A stretch of 51,577 nt of DNA from Nevskia soli (GTDB lineage: Bacteria; Pseudomonadota; Gammaproteobacteria; Nevskiales; Nevskiaceae). The stretch lies in NCBI GenBank assembly GCA_026224805.1, contig JAMFRN010000244.1:1-51577 (forward strand), written 5' to 3'. The notes beneath the pieces are model-generated. The model was not told the DNA's origin and ran no database searches. It saw only the letters and a program-made list of their open reading frames with translations. Both the position numbers and the translations under genes were made by a program. Positions 17,957-27,116 of the stretch are shown piece after piece; the stretch's first letter is position 1, and each line of letters starts with the position of its first letter.

Positions 17957-18120
17957 CAGTTTCCAGTTATTGGTGGCCAGTTTCCAGTAAAAGCGGGGTC
18001 GCTCGGCAGGTGTCGGGCAGCTGTTTTTCCTTGTAGCCAGCGGGCCACGGTAAGGGCAAAATCAGTGCGCCGGTTGCGGCGCAACGAAACTGGAAACCGG
18101 CAACTGGAAACCGACCACTG
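17957..18120. repeat. inverted heptamer element C (CAGTTTC type)
   Basis: The left arm 17957-17988 (32 nt) reads CAGTTTC/CAGTTAT/TGGTGGC/CAGTTTC/CAGT. The right arm 18089-18120 (32 nt), reverse-complemented, reads CAGTGGT/CGGTTTC/CAGTTGC/CGGTTTC/CAGT. The central spacer is about 100 nt. The left arm starts 5 nt after the mreB stop and the right arm ends 2 nt before the mreC start. Confidence 0.87.
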
Positions 18121-18122
18121 CT

Positions 18123-19172
18123 TTGAACACGCTTAGCGACGCAGCCCGCAAAACGCTGTTTCCCCGTGGCATCGGCCTGGGGCTGAAATACCTACTCTTC
18201 GCCGTCCTGTCGATCGGCCTGATGGTCACCGATCACCGTGGCGACGCGCGCCTGCGGCCGATCCGGGATTGGACTGCGCGCGCCCTGCAGCCAATTCTAT
18301 GGCTGACTTCGCTGCCGCAGGCCACCTTCAATCTTGGCGACCATTTCCGCAGCCGCGAAGCGCTGCTTATCGAAAACCAGGCCCTGCATCAGAAGCAGCT
18401 GGAGCTGGAAGGTCGGCTGCTGCGCCTGGACGCGCTGGAAGCCGAGAACGCGCGCATCCGCGAACTGCTGTCTTCCGCCGCCTCGCTGCAGACCCGCGTG
18501 CTGATCGCGGAGATCATGCAGGTGAGCCAGGAGCCCTACCGGCAGATCGTGCTCAACAAGGGCGAGCGAGACGGCGTCTACAAGGGCCAGGCCCTGGTCG
18601 ATGCCGACGGCATCATGGGCCAGGTGATGCAGGTCAACCCCGGCAGCAGCGTGGCCCTGCTGGTCACCGACCTGGACAACAGCGTACCGGTGGAGATCAA
18701 TCGCACCGGCCTGCAGACCATCGCGCGGGGCCGCGGCGACGGCCAGACCCTGTCGCTGCCCTTCCTGCCCGGCAATGCCGACATCAAGGTGGGCGACCTG
18801 CTGGTGTCCTCCGGGCTTGGTGGGCGCTTCCCGCCCGGCTACCCGGTGGGCAAGATCAACGAACTGCGCCATCCGGCCGGCGAAAGCTTCATGGAAGGCA
18901 TCGCCTACCCCACCGCCCGGCTCAATCAAGGCCACCAGGCCCTGCTGGTGTGGTCGGAACGCCCGGCGCTGGCGGCGGAGCCGGAACCCGCGGTCGAGCG
19001 CCCCGCCGACGCCAGCGGCAATACCGCCGCTAACGCCAAGGCAGCGGCGGCTGCGCCGAGCAAGCGCGACACCACGGCCGCGCACAAGCTCGAGACCCCG
19101 CAGAAGACCCCCGCACCGGCAGCAGCGCCCGCGCCGGCCAAGCCCGCCACTCCAGCCGTGCCGCACCGATGA
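18123..19172 (+). CDS. mreC: rod shape-determining protein MreC
   Basis: 349 residues. A short N-terminal tail, one membrane helix (about 22-40), a periplasmic coiled coil (ENQALHQKQLELEGRLLRLD) and the beta-barrel MreC domain (VLNKGERDGVYKGQALVDAD, LLVSSGLGGRFPPGYPVGKI) are in order. MreC links MreB to the wall synthases. The C-terminus has an added Ala/Pro/Lys-rich tail of about 65 residues. The only in-frame start that keeps the cytoplasmic tail is TTG at 18123, which lies two bases after a repeat arm and lacks a clear ribosome-binding site. The stop overlaps the mreD start. Confidence 0.95.
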   Translation: MNTLSDAARKTLFPRGIGLGLKYLLFAVLSIGLMVTDHRGDARLRPIRDWTARALQPILWLTSLPQATFNLGDHFRSREALLIENQALHQKQLELEGRLLRLDALEAENARIRELLSSAASLQTRVLIAEIMQVSQEPYRQIVLNKGERDGVYKGQALVDADGIMGQVMQVNPGSSVALLVTDLDNSVPVEINRTGLQTIARGRGDGQTLSLPFLPGNADIKVGDLLVSSGLGGRFPPGYPVGKINELRHPAGESFMEGIAYPTARLNQGHQALLVWSERPALAAEPEPAVERPADASGNTAANAKAAAAAPSKRDTTAAHKLETPQKTPAPAAAPAPAKPATPAVPHR

Positions 19173-19663
19173 ACCGCGACAGCAATCCACTGGTCTTCAT
19201 GTTCAGCCTGCTGCTGGCACTGGGTCTGCAGGTCCTGGCGCTGCCGGACTTCATCGCCTCGTTCCGGCCGCTGCTGCTGGCGCTGACCCTGGCCTACTGG
19301 GCGGTGTATGCACCGGAAATGCCGGCGCTGCTGGCGGCCTGGCTGCTGGGACTGTGCTGCGACGTGCTCTACGGCGCGCCATTGGGGCAGTACGCACTGG
19401 GCCTGGTGACGGTGGCTTACGCGACGCGGCGCCTGAGCGGCACGCTGCTGGCGTTCCCGCTGTGGCAGGCGACGCTAACGCTGGTGCCGGTATGGGCGAT
19501 CTACATCTTCCTGATGTTCTGGATCGACGGCCTGACCCATCATCAGGCCGATCCCCTGCACCGCTGGCTGCCCCTGCTCAGCACCAGCCTGCTGTGGCCG
19601 CTGATCGCCGGCATGCTGGGCGACATGCGCGGCCGCCGCAGCCGCCGCGGCATCCTGCCTTGA
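19169..19663 (+). CDS. mreD: rod shape-determining membrane protein MreD
   Basis: 164 residues with five or six hydrophobic segments, normal for MreD. It starts within the mreC stop (ATGA), so the two are coupled. The segments PDFIASFRPLLLALTLAYWA and LGLCCDVLYGAPLGQYALGL match the family. MreD is part of the elongasome in the inner membrane. In most Gammaproteobacteria mrdA (PBP2) follows; here only 156 bases separate it from rodA. Confidence 0.95.
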   Translation: MNRDSNPLVFMFSLLLALGLQVLALPDFIASFRPLLLALTLAYWAVYAPEMPALLAAWLLGLCCDVLYGAPLGQYALGLVTVAYATRRLSGTLLAFPLWQATLTLVPVWAIYIFLMFWIDGLTHHQADPLHRWLPLLSTSLLWPLIAGMLGDMRGRRSRRGILP

Positions 19664-19763
19664 ACGGATCATTAAGGCCATGTCGGATAGCACACCCCGG
19701 AAGATGAATTTAGCTATGGACATGGCCGCCCTCACCCCACCAATCGCTCCGCGATTGCCCCCC

Positions 19764-19788
19764 CCCTCTCCCGCTGCACGGGCGAGGG
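19764..19788. repeat. CCCTCTCCC hairpin variant between mreD and rodA
   Basis: CCCTCTCCC (19764-19772) pairs with GGGCGAGGG (19780-19788) with one mismatch. It belongs to the same dispersed hairpin type seen at 5711, 5931 and 45861. The surrounding gap (19664-19819) also has an inverted pair GGCCATGTC/GACATGGCC, and no trace of mrdA coding sequence that I can recognise. Confidence 0.6.
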
Positions 19789-19819
19789 ACGCAAGCGTCG
19801 CTGCGCGACATTCACGTCA

Positions 19820-20956
19820 ATGACAGTCAACGTAAGCGTCATCAGTTCCGCCCCCAAGCCCGTCAACAGCTGGGGCGCCTGGTTCGCGCGCTGGCACTTC
19901 GACCTGGTGCTGGGCGTGCTGCTGCTGCTGGTGTCGGCGGTGGGCCTGTTCGTGTTGTATTCGGCCACCGGGCAGTCGCTCGGCATGGTCATCAGCCAGG
20001 CGCAGCGCCTGGTGCTGGGCCTGGTGGTGATGATCGTGCTGGCGCAGGCGCCGCCGGAGTTCTACCGCGCCGCCGCGCCCTGGTTCTACGGCTTCTCGAT
20101 GCTGCTGCTGGTGGCGGTGGCGGTGCTGGGCCAGCACGCCAAGGGCGCGCAGCGCTGGCTCGACCTGGGAGTGATGCGCTTTCAGCCGTCGGAGCTGATG
20201 AAGCTGGCGGCGCCGATCGCGGTGGCCGCCTATCTGCAAAGCCGGCATCTGCCGCCAAGCCTGGGCACCCTGCTGGTCAGCCTCGGCCTGATCATGGTGC
20301 CGACCGGCCTGATTGCGATCCAGCCGGACCTCGGCACCGCCCTGCTGGTGGTCACCGCCGGCGTGCTGGCGCTGTTCTTCGGCGGCCTGCGCTGGCGCTG
20401 GATCTTCCTCGCCGTGGGCGCGGTGGCGGCGGCGGCGCCACTGCTGTGGCTGAAGCTGCACGACTACCAGCGCAACCGCCTGCTCACCTTCCTCGACCCG
20501 GAGCGCGATCCGCTCGGCGCCGGCTACCACATCACGCAGAGCAAGATCGCCATCGGCTCGGGCGGCCTGTTCGGCAAGGGCTGGCTGATGGGCACCCAGG
20601 CCAACCTCGACTTCCTGCCGGAAGCGCATACCGACTTCATCTTCGCGGTGTATTCGGAGGAGTTGGGCCTGATCGGCGTGCTGCTGCTGCTGCTGCTCTA
20701 TACCGCCATCGTCATCCGCTGCCTGGTCATCTCGATGCGCGGCCAGGACACCTTCCAGCGCCTGCTTGCCGGCAGCCTTGGCCTGACCTTCTTCATCTAC
20801 GTCTTCATTAACTGCGGCATGGTCATCGGCCTGGTGCCGGTGGTGGGCGTGCCGCTGCCCTTGGTCAGCTACGGCGGCACCTCCGCGGTGACCCTGCTGG
20901 CCGGCTTCGGCATCCTCATGTCGGTGCAGACGCATCGCAAGCTGTTGACCAGCTAG
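19820..20956 (+). CDS. rodA: SEDS peptidoglycan glycosyltransferase RodA
   Basis: 378 residues with about ten membrane helices. SEDS signatures are present: HAKGAQRWLDLG, LQPSELMKLAAP-like text (FQPSELMKLAAPI), and GVPLPLVSYGGTS near the end. RodA polymerises lipid II for cell elongation and normally needs the transpeptidase PBP2, whose gene is missing from this locus. The ATG at 19820 follows a 156-base gap, so a separate promoter is possible. mltB follows after 17 bases. Confidence 0.96.
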   Translation: MTVNVSVISSAPKPVNSWGAWFARWHFDLVLGVLLLLVSAVGLFVLYSATGQSLGMVISQAQRLVLGLVVMIVLAQAPPEFYRAAAPWFYGFSMLLLVAVAVLGQHAKGAQRWLDLGVMRFQPSELMKLAAPIAVAAYLQSRHLPPSLGTLLVSLGLIMVPTGLIAIQPDLGTALLVVTAGVLALFFGGLRWRWIFLAVGAVAAAAPLLWLKLHDYQRNRLLTFLDPERDPLGAGYHITQSKIAIGSGGLFGKGWLMGTQANLDFLPEAHTDFIFAVYSEELGLIGVLLLLLLYTAIVIRCLVISMRGQDTFQRLLAGSLGLTFFIYVFINCGMVIGLVPVVGVPLPLVSYGGTSAVTLLAGFGILMSVQTHRKLLTS

Positions 20957-20973
20957 ACCAGGGCTCCGCGACC

Positions 20974-21969
20974 ATGCGCATCTTCCTCGCTGCCCTGCTA
21001 TGCCTGTGCGCCGGTGCCGCCGCCGCTGACTACAGCGACAACGCCAAGACCCCGGAGCTGCTGCAGACGCTGAAAACCCAGTACAGCTTTTCCGCGGACG
21101 ATCTCGACGACGTCAAGGCCGCCCTGAAGCAGGCGCAGCTGCTGCCGCAGCTGATCCACAGCGAGCAGACCAACAAGGAAAAGACCCTGACCTGGGAGGA
21201 CTACAAGCCGCTGCACGTCACTCCGCTCAACATCGCCAACGGCCTGCGCTTCATGCAGGAGCAGAAGAAGTGGCTGGACAAGGCCCAGCAGCAGTACGGC
21301 GTGCCGCCGGAAGTGATCACCGCCCTGCTCGGCGTGGAAACCAAGTACGGCGCCTACACCGGCAAGTTCCGCGTACTCGACTCGCTCGCCACCCTGGGCT
21401 TCGATCATCCGACACGGGCGCCGTTTTTCTTCGACCAGCTGGCGCAATTCTTCGTGCTGTGCCGCGACGAGCGCTTCCAGCCGACCGATCTGCGCGGCTC
21501 CTACGCCGGGGCGATGGGACTGGCCCAGTTCATGCCGAGCAACTACCGCACTCTCGCGGTGGATTTCGACGGCGACGGCCGCGCCGACCTGTGGTCGCCG
21601 GCCGACGCCATCGGCAGCGTCGCCAACTACCTGGTGAACTACGACCCGCAGCGCAGCTGGCAACGCGGCCAGGCCCTGCTGGCCGGCGTCGCCTCCACCG
21701 CGGCGCCGCCGGACTCGGTGATGCGCAACGCCAAGCTGCCGGGGCAGACCATCGCCACGCTGCGCCAGGCCGGGGTGGCCGCGCCGGCGGCATTGCCGGG
21801 CGACATGCCCGCCGGCCTGCTGGAGCTGAGCCACAACGCCGGCGCCCCCGAATACTGGATCGCGCTGCCCAATTTCTACGCGGTGATGTCGTACAACCCG
21901 CGGGTCTTCTATGCGATGGCAGTGACGTCACTGGCATATGAACTGAAACTGGCGGAAGATAGTCAGTGA
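20974..21969 (+). CDS. mltB: lytic transglycosylase MltB
   Basis: 331 residues. A signal peptide (about 1-18) precedes a family-3 lytic transglycosylase domain. The catalytic glutamate is E122 in LLGVETKYGAYTG, followed by the typical FQPTDLRGSYAGAMGLAQFM and the DFDGDGRADLW loop. It cleaves the glycan strand with 1,6-anhydro-muramic acid formation. There is no lipobox, so it is a soluble form. It lies between rodA and rlpA in the conserved order; its stop overlaps a GTG that may start rlpA. Confidence 0.94.
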   Translation: MRIFLAALLCLCAGAAAADYSDNAKTPELLQTLKTQYSFSADDLDDVKAALKQAQLLPQLIHSEQTNKEKTLTWEDYKPLHVTPLNIANGLRFMQEQKKWLDKAQQQYGVPPEVITALLGVETKYGAYTGKFRVLDSLATLGFDHPTRAPFFFDQLAQFFVLCRDERFQPTDLRGSYAGAMGLAQFMPSNYRTLAVDFDGDGRADLWSPADAIGSVANYLVNYDPQRSWQRGQALLAGVASTAAPPDSVMRNAKLPGQTIATLRQAGVAAPAALPGDMPAGLLELSHNAGAPEYWIALPNFYAVMSYNPRVFYAMAVTSLAYELKLAEDSQ

Positions 21970-23117
21970 TCGGGCTAGACGTCGCTGCCATGCGCAGCCT
22001 CGCCGCTATTGTGTTGTGCAGCCTTGCCGCACTGCTTGCAGGTTGTGGCAGTGAGGCGGTGCGCCCGACCGCGTCCGCTCATGCTCACACCCATGCCGCC
22101 ACAGCCTCAGCTGCCGCTGCGGCCACGCCGGACAATCCCAGCCAGGACGGCCCGCCGGCGGCAGAAGAGATTCCGGCGAACGTGGCGCAGATCCCCGACG
22201 CGGTACCCCAGGCCGAGCCCAGGAGCAACTTCGGCAATCCCGATTCCTATGAGGTCTACGGCGATCATTACGTCATCCTCAAGGACACCCGCGGCTACAA
22301 GGAGCGCGGCTATGCCTCCTGGTACGGCAAGAAATTCCAGGGCAAGCGCACGTCCAGCGGCGAGCCCTACGACATGTTCAAGATGACGGCGGCGCATAAG
22401 ACGCTGCCGATCCCCTGCTATGCCCGCGTCACCAACCTGGACAACGGCCACAGCGTGGTGGTGCGCATCAACGACCGCGGCCCGTTCCACGAGGGCCGCA
22501 TCATCGATCTGTCATATACCGCTGCGGTGAAGCTCGGCAGCCTCGGCAAGGGCTCGATTCCGGTGGAAGTGGAAGCCATCGACCCGAGCATGCCGAACCC
22601 GACCACCCAGTTCGCCGGCAACCGTCCGCCGGCACCGTTGCCAATGCCGCCCCCCATTCAGGTTGCGGCGCCAGCCCCCGCGCCGCCACGGCTACCCACT
22701 CCGACGATGTCCGTTGCGCTGGCGGCGGCGCCCCCGGCGCAGATGGCAGTGCCGCAGCCGGCGGCGCCCTCACCCCAGCCTGCGGCCGCTGTGCCTGCAC
22801 CAACCCGCCTGGAGGTGGCCAGCGCACGTCCCGTCGCGGCGTCCGGCCCACCGGTGCTGACGGTTCCGGCGCAGGCGGTGGCGCCCACCGTGCGCTACCT
22901 GCAAACCGGCCTGTTCAACGACCCGATCAATGCGGTGACCATGCGCGAGCAGCTCAACGGCCTGGGCATCTCCAACGTGCAGCTGAAGAACGATGTGCGC
23001 AACGGCAACAGCGTCAGCCGGGTGCTGATCGGCCCGTTTGTCGACGACGACATGCTGGCCGTGGTGCGCAAACACCTCAGCGAGCTGCAAATGCCCGCGG
23101 TTCCGGTGATGGAATAG
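21966..23117 (+). CDS. rlpA: septal ring lytic transglycosylase RlpA
   Basis: 383 residues from GTG 21966 (or 375 from ATG 21990). The signal ends in the lipobox LAGC, giving an outer-membrane lipoprotein. A double-psi beta-barrel domain (about 105-195: GYASWYGKKFQGKRTSSGEP, VVVRINDRGPFHEGRIIDLS), a long Pro/Ala linker and a C-terminal SPOR domain (about 305-380, YLQTGLFNDPINAVTMREQL) follow. RlpA cleaves glycan lacking stem peptides, and SPOR targets it to division sites. The GTG has GGAAG upstream and overlaps the mltB stop; the internal ATG gives a tighter signal peptide. I cannot decide between them. Confidence 0.93.
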   Translation: MIGLDVAAMRSLAAIVLCSLAALLAGCGSEAVRPTASAHAHTHAATASAAAAATPDNPSQDGPPAAEEIPANVAQIPDAVPQAEPRSNFGNPDSYEVYGDHYVILKDTRGYKERGYASWYGKKFQGKRTSSGEPYDMFKMTAAHKTLPIPCYARVTNLDNGHSVVVRINDRGPFHEGRIIDLSYTAAVKLGSLGKGSIPVEVEAIDPSMPNPTTQFAGNRPPAPLPMPPPIQVAAPAPAPPRLPTPTMSVALAAAPPAQMAVPQPAAPSPQPAAAVPAPTRLEVASARPVAASGPPVLTVPAQAVAPTVRYLQTGLFNDPINAVTMREQLNGLGISNVQLKNDVRNGNSVSRVLIGPFVDDDMLAVVRKHLSELQMPAVPVME

Positions 23118-23207
23118 TCCCTTGCCATCTGCCGTACAGTAAAATGCCGCTGCCATCCGAATCCTTCCTGGCCTTATCTCCCCCACGTTGAACACGGCTC
23201 CCAGTCG

Positions 23208-24362
23208 ATGAATCTGAAATCCGGCCTGCTCGGTCTCGCTGTTTCCCTCTTCTCCATTTCCGGCGCCGCCTTCGCCGCCGCGCCCGATCCGCCGCCGATC
23301 GACGGCAAGAGCTATGCCCTGCTCGATTTCCAGAGCGGCGACATCATCGCCAGCCTGAACCCCGACATGCACGTCGAGCCGGCCAGCATCACCAAGGTGA
23401 TGACGGTCTACATCGCCTTCGACATGATCAAGCAGGGCCGCCTCAAGCTCACCGACACCGCAGTGGTGAGCCAGAAAGCCTGGTCCGAAGGCAAGGATTC
23501 CAGCGAATCGCGCATGTTCCTCGACCTGGGCAGCAGCGTCACCATCGAGAACCTGCTGCGCGGCATCATCATCGTCTCCGGCAACGACGCCAGCGTGGCG
23601 CTGGCCGAGCACATCGCTGGCAGCGAAGATGCCTTCGCCCAGATCATGAACCAGTATGCGAAGAAGCTGGGCATGAACAACACGCATTTCGTCGACGCCA
23701 GCGGCATGCCCAACGAGCAGCACTACACCAGCGCGCACGACCTGGTGACGCTGGCCAGCGCCCTGATCCGCAATTTCCCGGAGGACTACAAGTATTTCTC
23801 CGAGCGCGAGTTCAAGTACGGCGTGGCCAAGCCGCAGCCGAACCGCAACGGCCTGCTGGAAAAGGACCCCTCGGTGGACGGCATCAAGACCGGCCACACC
23901 GAAGCCGCCGGCTACTGCCTGCTGGCCTCGGCCAGGCGCGACGGCCGCCGCCTGATCTCGGTGGTGATGGGCGGCAAGACCTGGGCCTACCGCGAGCAGG
24001 CCAACCTGGAACTGCTCAACTACGGCTTCCGCAATTTCGACACCGCCAGCGTGCTCGGCAGCGCAGCGCCGATCCAGAACGCCCGCGTCTACAAGGGCGC
24101 GGAGACGGAAGTCGGCATCGGCACGCTGGAGCCGATCTACCTGTCCCTGGCCGCCGGCGAAAAGGATCAGCTGCAGGTGCAGCCGCAGATCAACGGCAAG
24201 CTGGTCGCGCCGCTGAGCGCCGGCCAGCAGGTGGGCCAGGCGACGATCCTGGTGGCGGGCAAGGTGGTGAAGACGGTGCCGCTGGTGGCGCTCAAGGACG
24301 TCCCGGCCGGCGGTTTTCTGCACCGCCTGATCGACCAGATCAAGCTGTGGCTGGGGCTTTGA
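23208..24362 (+). CDS. dacA: D-alanyl-D-alanine carboxypeptidase (PBP5/6 type)
   Basis: 384 residues. After a signal peptide, the penicillin-binding motifs are S60-x-x-K63 in EPASITKVMT, SGN in IVSGNDASVALAE and KTG in DGIKTGHTEAAGYC. A PBP5 C-terminal beta domain follows, and the last residues (HRLIDQIKLWLGL) form the amphipathic membrane anchor. It trims the terminal D-Ala of stem peptides. It lies 90 bases after rlpA in the conserved order mltB-rlpA-dacA-ybeD-lipB. Confidence 0.96.
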   Translation: MNLKSGLLGLAVSLFSISGAAFAAAPDPPPIDGKSYALLDFQSGDIIASLNPDMHVEPASITKVMTVYIAFDMIKQGRLKLTDTAVVSQKAWSEGKDSSESRMFLDLGSSVTIENLLRGIIIVSGNDASVALAEHIAGSEDAFAQIMNQYAKKLGMNNTHFVDASGMPNEQHYTSAHDLVTLASALIRNFPEDYKYFSEREFKYGVAKPQPNRNGLLEKDPSVDGIKTGHTEAAGYCLLASARRDGRRLISVVMGGKTWAYREQANLELLNYGFRNFDTASVLGSAAPIQNARVYKGAETEVGIGTLEPIYLSLAAGEKDQLQVQPQINGKLVAPLSAGQQVGQATILVAGKVVKTVPLVALKDVPAGGFLHRLIDQIKLWLGL

Positions 24363-24424
24363 GACCCGCCTGATGTCAATTGAAAGGAATTGAAAGAGAC
24401 CCCGCCGGCCGTATATTGAAACGC

Positions 24425-24700
24425 ATGGAACCCAAGCCCAGCGAAGTCGTCGGCCTCGTCTATCCCTGCTCCTTCCCGGTGAAGGTCTTCGTCCGCCCCG
24501 AGGACGGGGTGGAGGAAAGGCTGCAAAGCCTGGTGCGCAGCCACCTCCAGCCCGAAGCCGGGCTGGAGGTGGAGCGCCGCGCCTCGGCCAATGGCAAGTA
24601 TCAGTGCCTGACCCTGATCTTCGTCGCCGAGGATGAGGCGCACCTGACCCGCATCACCAAGGCCATCAGCGCCGATCCAGCCGTAGTACTGTCCCTGTAA
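24425..24700 (+). CDS. ybeD: DUF493 family protein YbeD
   Basis: 91 residues, the usual length. The ferredoxin-like ACT-type fold of DUF493 is suggested by [13 protein letters not shown] and [20 protein letters not shown]. The role is unknown; the gene is nearly always beside lipB, as here (10-base gap). I start at ATG 24425, where family similarity begins, rather than the upstream ATG at 24380, whose extra residues come from a leader carrying a 10-bp direct repeat (AATTGAAAGG/AATTGAAAGA). Confidence 0.9.
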   Translation: MEPKPSEVVGLVYPCSFPVKVFVRPEDGVEERLQSLVRSHLQPEAGLEVERRASANGKYQCLTLIFVAEDEAHLTRITKAISADPAVVLSL

Positions 24701-24710
24701 CAGGGCGGTC

Positions 24711-25364
24711 ATGGCACAGAGCGCAACGCGGATCCGCCAGCTCGGCCAGCGCGACTACAGCGAAACCTACGCCCTGATGCGCGATTTCACCGCCGCGCGC
24801 GGCGCCGACGCGGCAGACGAGCTGTGGTTTCTGCAACATCCCCCGGTATTCACCCAGGGCCAGGCCGGCAAGCCCGAGCACGTGCTGGCACCGGGCGACA
24901 TTCCCATCGTGCAGAGCAACCGCGGCGGCCAGGTGACCTATCATGGGCCCGGCCAGGCGGTGGTGTATGTGCTGCTCGATCTGCACCGCCTCGGCTACGG
25001 GCCGCGCGAGCTGGTGCGGCGGCTGGAGCAGGCGATGGTGGATACCCTCGCCGGCTATGGCATTGCGGCGCGGGCGCGGGCCGATGCGCCGGGGGTTTAT
25101 GTCGAGCGCCAATGGCCGGACGGTGTCACCGAAATGCGCAAGATCGGTTCGCTTGGACTGCGCGTCAGCCGCGGCTGCAGCTATCACGGCATCGCGCTGA
25201 ACGTGAACATGGACCTGGAGCCGTTCGGCCGCATCAATCCCTGCGGCCTCAGCGGCATGCGCATGACCCAGGTGGCCGAACTCGGCGGCCCAGCCGCTGT
25301 GGCCGAGGTGGAGCGCGACCTCGAGCCTATCTTGCTGAATAATCTAGGCCCTGCGTCAGGTTAA
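24711..25364 (+). CDS. lipB: octanoyltransferase LipB
   Basis: 217 residues. Transfers octanoyl from acyl carrier protein to lipoyl-dependent enzymes. Catalytic K144 ([14 protein letters not shown]) and C178 ([10 protein letters not shown]) are present, with the substrate motif [12 protein letters not shown]. It ends the run from mreB. The usual next gene, lipA (lipoyl synthase), is not here; the mla operon follows after 143 bases, so lipA must be elsewhere if the pathway is complete. Confidence 0.96.
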   Translation: MAQSATRIRQLGQRDYSETYALMRDFTAARGADAADELWFLQHPPVFTQGQAGKPEHVLAPGDIPIVQSNRGGQVTYHGPGQAVVYVLLDLHRLGYGPRELVRRLEQAMVDTLAGYGIAARARADAPGVYVERQWPDGVTEMRKIGSLGLRVSRGCSYHGIALNVNMDLEPFGRINPCGLSGMRMTQVAELGGPAAVAEVERDLEPILLNNLGPASG

Positions 25365-25507
25365 GATTTATTTCAAGGCGGAACCAAGCGACTCGCCGCG
25401 CCTCCAAAGTGGCGTCAATCGCGTAGAATGGAGACGCTACGGTAGTTTCGCATCCACGGCCCGCATACCCAGCCTCGCGTATTCAACTATCACGGCTTCC
25501 CCCTGCC

Positions 25508-26329
25508 ATGACCCCCACCGGCCAAGATATCCTGGTGCGCGTGCGCGACCTGCGCTTTGCGTTCGGTCCGCGCGTGATCTACGACGGCGTCGACATCGAC
25601 ATCCCGCGCGGCAAGGTCACCGCCATCATGGGGCCGAGCGGCACCGGCAAGACCACCCTGCTGCGGCTGATCGGCGGGCAGTGGCGGCCGCAGGCCGGCT
25701 CGGTGCAGTTCGACGGCGCCGATGTGCATAAGCAGTCGCGCGCGCAGCTATTCGAGATGCGCAAGCGCATGGGCATGCTGTTCCAGAATGGTGCGCTGCT
25801 GACCGATCTGACGGTGTTCGAGAACGTCGCCTTCCCCCTGCGCGAGCACTCCGGCCTGCCCGAGAGCATGATCCGCGACGTGGTGCTGATGAAGCTGGAA
25901 GCGGTCGGCCTGCGCGGTGCGGCGGCGCTTTATCCGGAGCAGATTTCCGGCGGCATGGCGCGGCGCGTGGCGCTGGCGCGCGCGGTGGCGCTGGAGCCGG
26001 CCCTGGTGATGTATGACGAGCCCTTCACCGGCCAGGACCCGATCTCGATGGGCGTGCTGATGCGCCTGGTCCGCACCCTCAACGAAGCCCTCGGCCTGAC
26101 CTCGATCCTGGTCTCGCACGACGTCGAGGAAGTGCTGTCGATCTCCGACTACGCCTACGTCGTCGCCGGCGGCAAGGTGCTGGAGCGCGGCACGCCGGAG
26201 GCGATCCGCACCAGCCAGTCGCCGATGGTGCGGCAGTTCCTCGACGGCAAGCCGGACGGGCCGGTGGCCTTCAACTACAAGACTTCCCGCGACTACGCCA
26301 CGGACCTGCTCGGGGGCGCCGCCGCATGA
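25508..26329 (+). CDS. mlaF: phospholipid ABC transporter ATPase MlaF
   Basis: 273 residues. Walker A GPSGTGKT (42-49), signature SGGMARR (147-153) and Walker B LVMYDEPFTGQDP (166 on) are intact, as is the SHDVEEV switch histidine. MlaF powers the MlaFEDB complex, which moves phospholipids between inner and outer membranes. The ATG at 25508 begins a five-gene mlaFEDCB operon; its stop overlaps the mlaE start by four bases. The 143-base leader (25365-25507) contains TAGAAT at about 25424, a possible -10 box without a convincing -35. Confidence 0.95.
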   Translation: MTPTGQDILVRVRDLRFAFGPRVIYDGVDIDIPRGKVTAIMGPSGTGKTTLLRLIGGQWRPQAGSVQFDGADVHKQSRAQLFEMRKRMGMLFQNGALLTDLTVFENVAFPLREHSGLPESMIRDVVLMKLEAVGLRGAAALYPEQISGGMARRVALARAVALEPALVMYDEPFTGQDPISMGVLMRLVRTLNEALGLTSILVSHDVEEVLSISDYAYVVAGGKVLERGTPEAIRTSQSPMVRQFLDGKPDGPVAFNYKTSRDYATDLLGGAAA

Positions 26330-27090
26330 AGCTGGTGGGCATCGTCAGCGAATTCCTGCGCGGCCTTGGCGAGGCCACGCTGTTCCTGTTCACCATGATC
26401 GCCGCGCTGCCGGCGGCGCTGCTGCGGCCGCGCCTGGTGGTGCAGCAGATCTACTCGATCGGCATGCTGTCGCTGATCATCGTGGCCATCTCCGGCTCCT
26501 TCATCGGCGCGGTGCTGGCGCTGCAGGGCTATCGCACCCTGGCGCAGTTCGGCGCCTCCTCGGCGCTGGGAGTGGTGGTGGCTTTCGGCGTGATCCGCGA
26601 GCTCGGCCCAGTGGTCACGGCACTGCTCTTCGCCGGGCGCGCCGGCTCCTCGCTGGCCGCCGAAATCGGCCTGATGAAGGCCACCGACCAGCTGTCCGGC
26701 ATGGAAATGATGGCGGTGGACCCGATCAAGCGGGTCATCGCGCCGCGCTTCCTCGCCGGCCTCATCGCCATGCCGCTGCTGGCCTCGATCTTCTCGTTGA
26801 TGGCGATCGGCGTCGCCGGCGGCCACCTGGTGGGCGTAGTGATGCTGGGCGTGGACGACGGCTCCTACTGGTCGCAGATCCACTCCGGCCTGCACCCGCA
26901 CGACATTATCGAGAGCCTGATCAAGAGCATGGTGTTCGGGGTGGCGGTGAACTGGATCGCCCTGTACCAGGGCTACCATGCGGCGCCCAATTCGGAAGGC
27001 GTCGCGCGCGCCACCACTTCCACCGTGGTGGTGTCCTCGCTGGTGGTGCTGGCGCTGGATTTCATCCTGACCGCGTTCATGTTTCGGTAA
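26326..27090 (+). CDS. mlaE: phospholipid ABC transporter permease MlaE
   Basis: 254 residues with five to six membrane helices. The MlaE family motifs FGVIRELGPVVTALLFAGRA and AAEIGLMKATDQLSGMEMMA (the EQ-like coupling loop) are present. Two copies join two MlaF in the inner membrane. Translationally coupled to mlaF by an ATGA overlap. An 87-base gap with two hairpins follows before mlaD. Confidence 0.95.
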   Translation: MKLVGIVSEFLRGLGEATLFLFTMIAALPAALLRPRLVVQQIYSIGMLSLIIVAISGSFIGAVLALQGYRTLAQFGASSALGVVVAFGVIRELGPVVTALLFAGRAGSSLAAEIGLMKATDQLSGMEMMAVDPIKRVIAPRFLAGLIAMPLLASIFSLMAIGVAGGHLVGVVMLGVDDGSYWSQIHSGLHPHDIIESLIKSMVFGVAVNWIALYQGYHAAPNSEGVARATTSTVVVSSLVVLALDFILTAFMFR

Positions 27091-27116
27091 AGCTGTCGCT
27101 GGTTTCCCGCTGAGCG

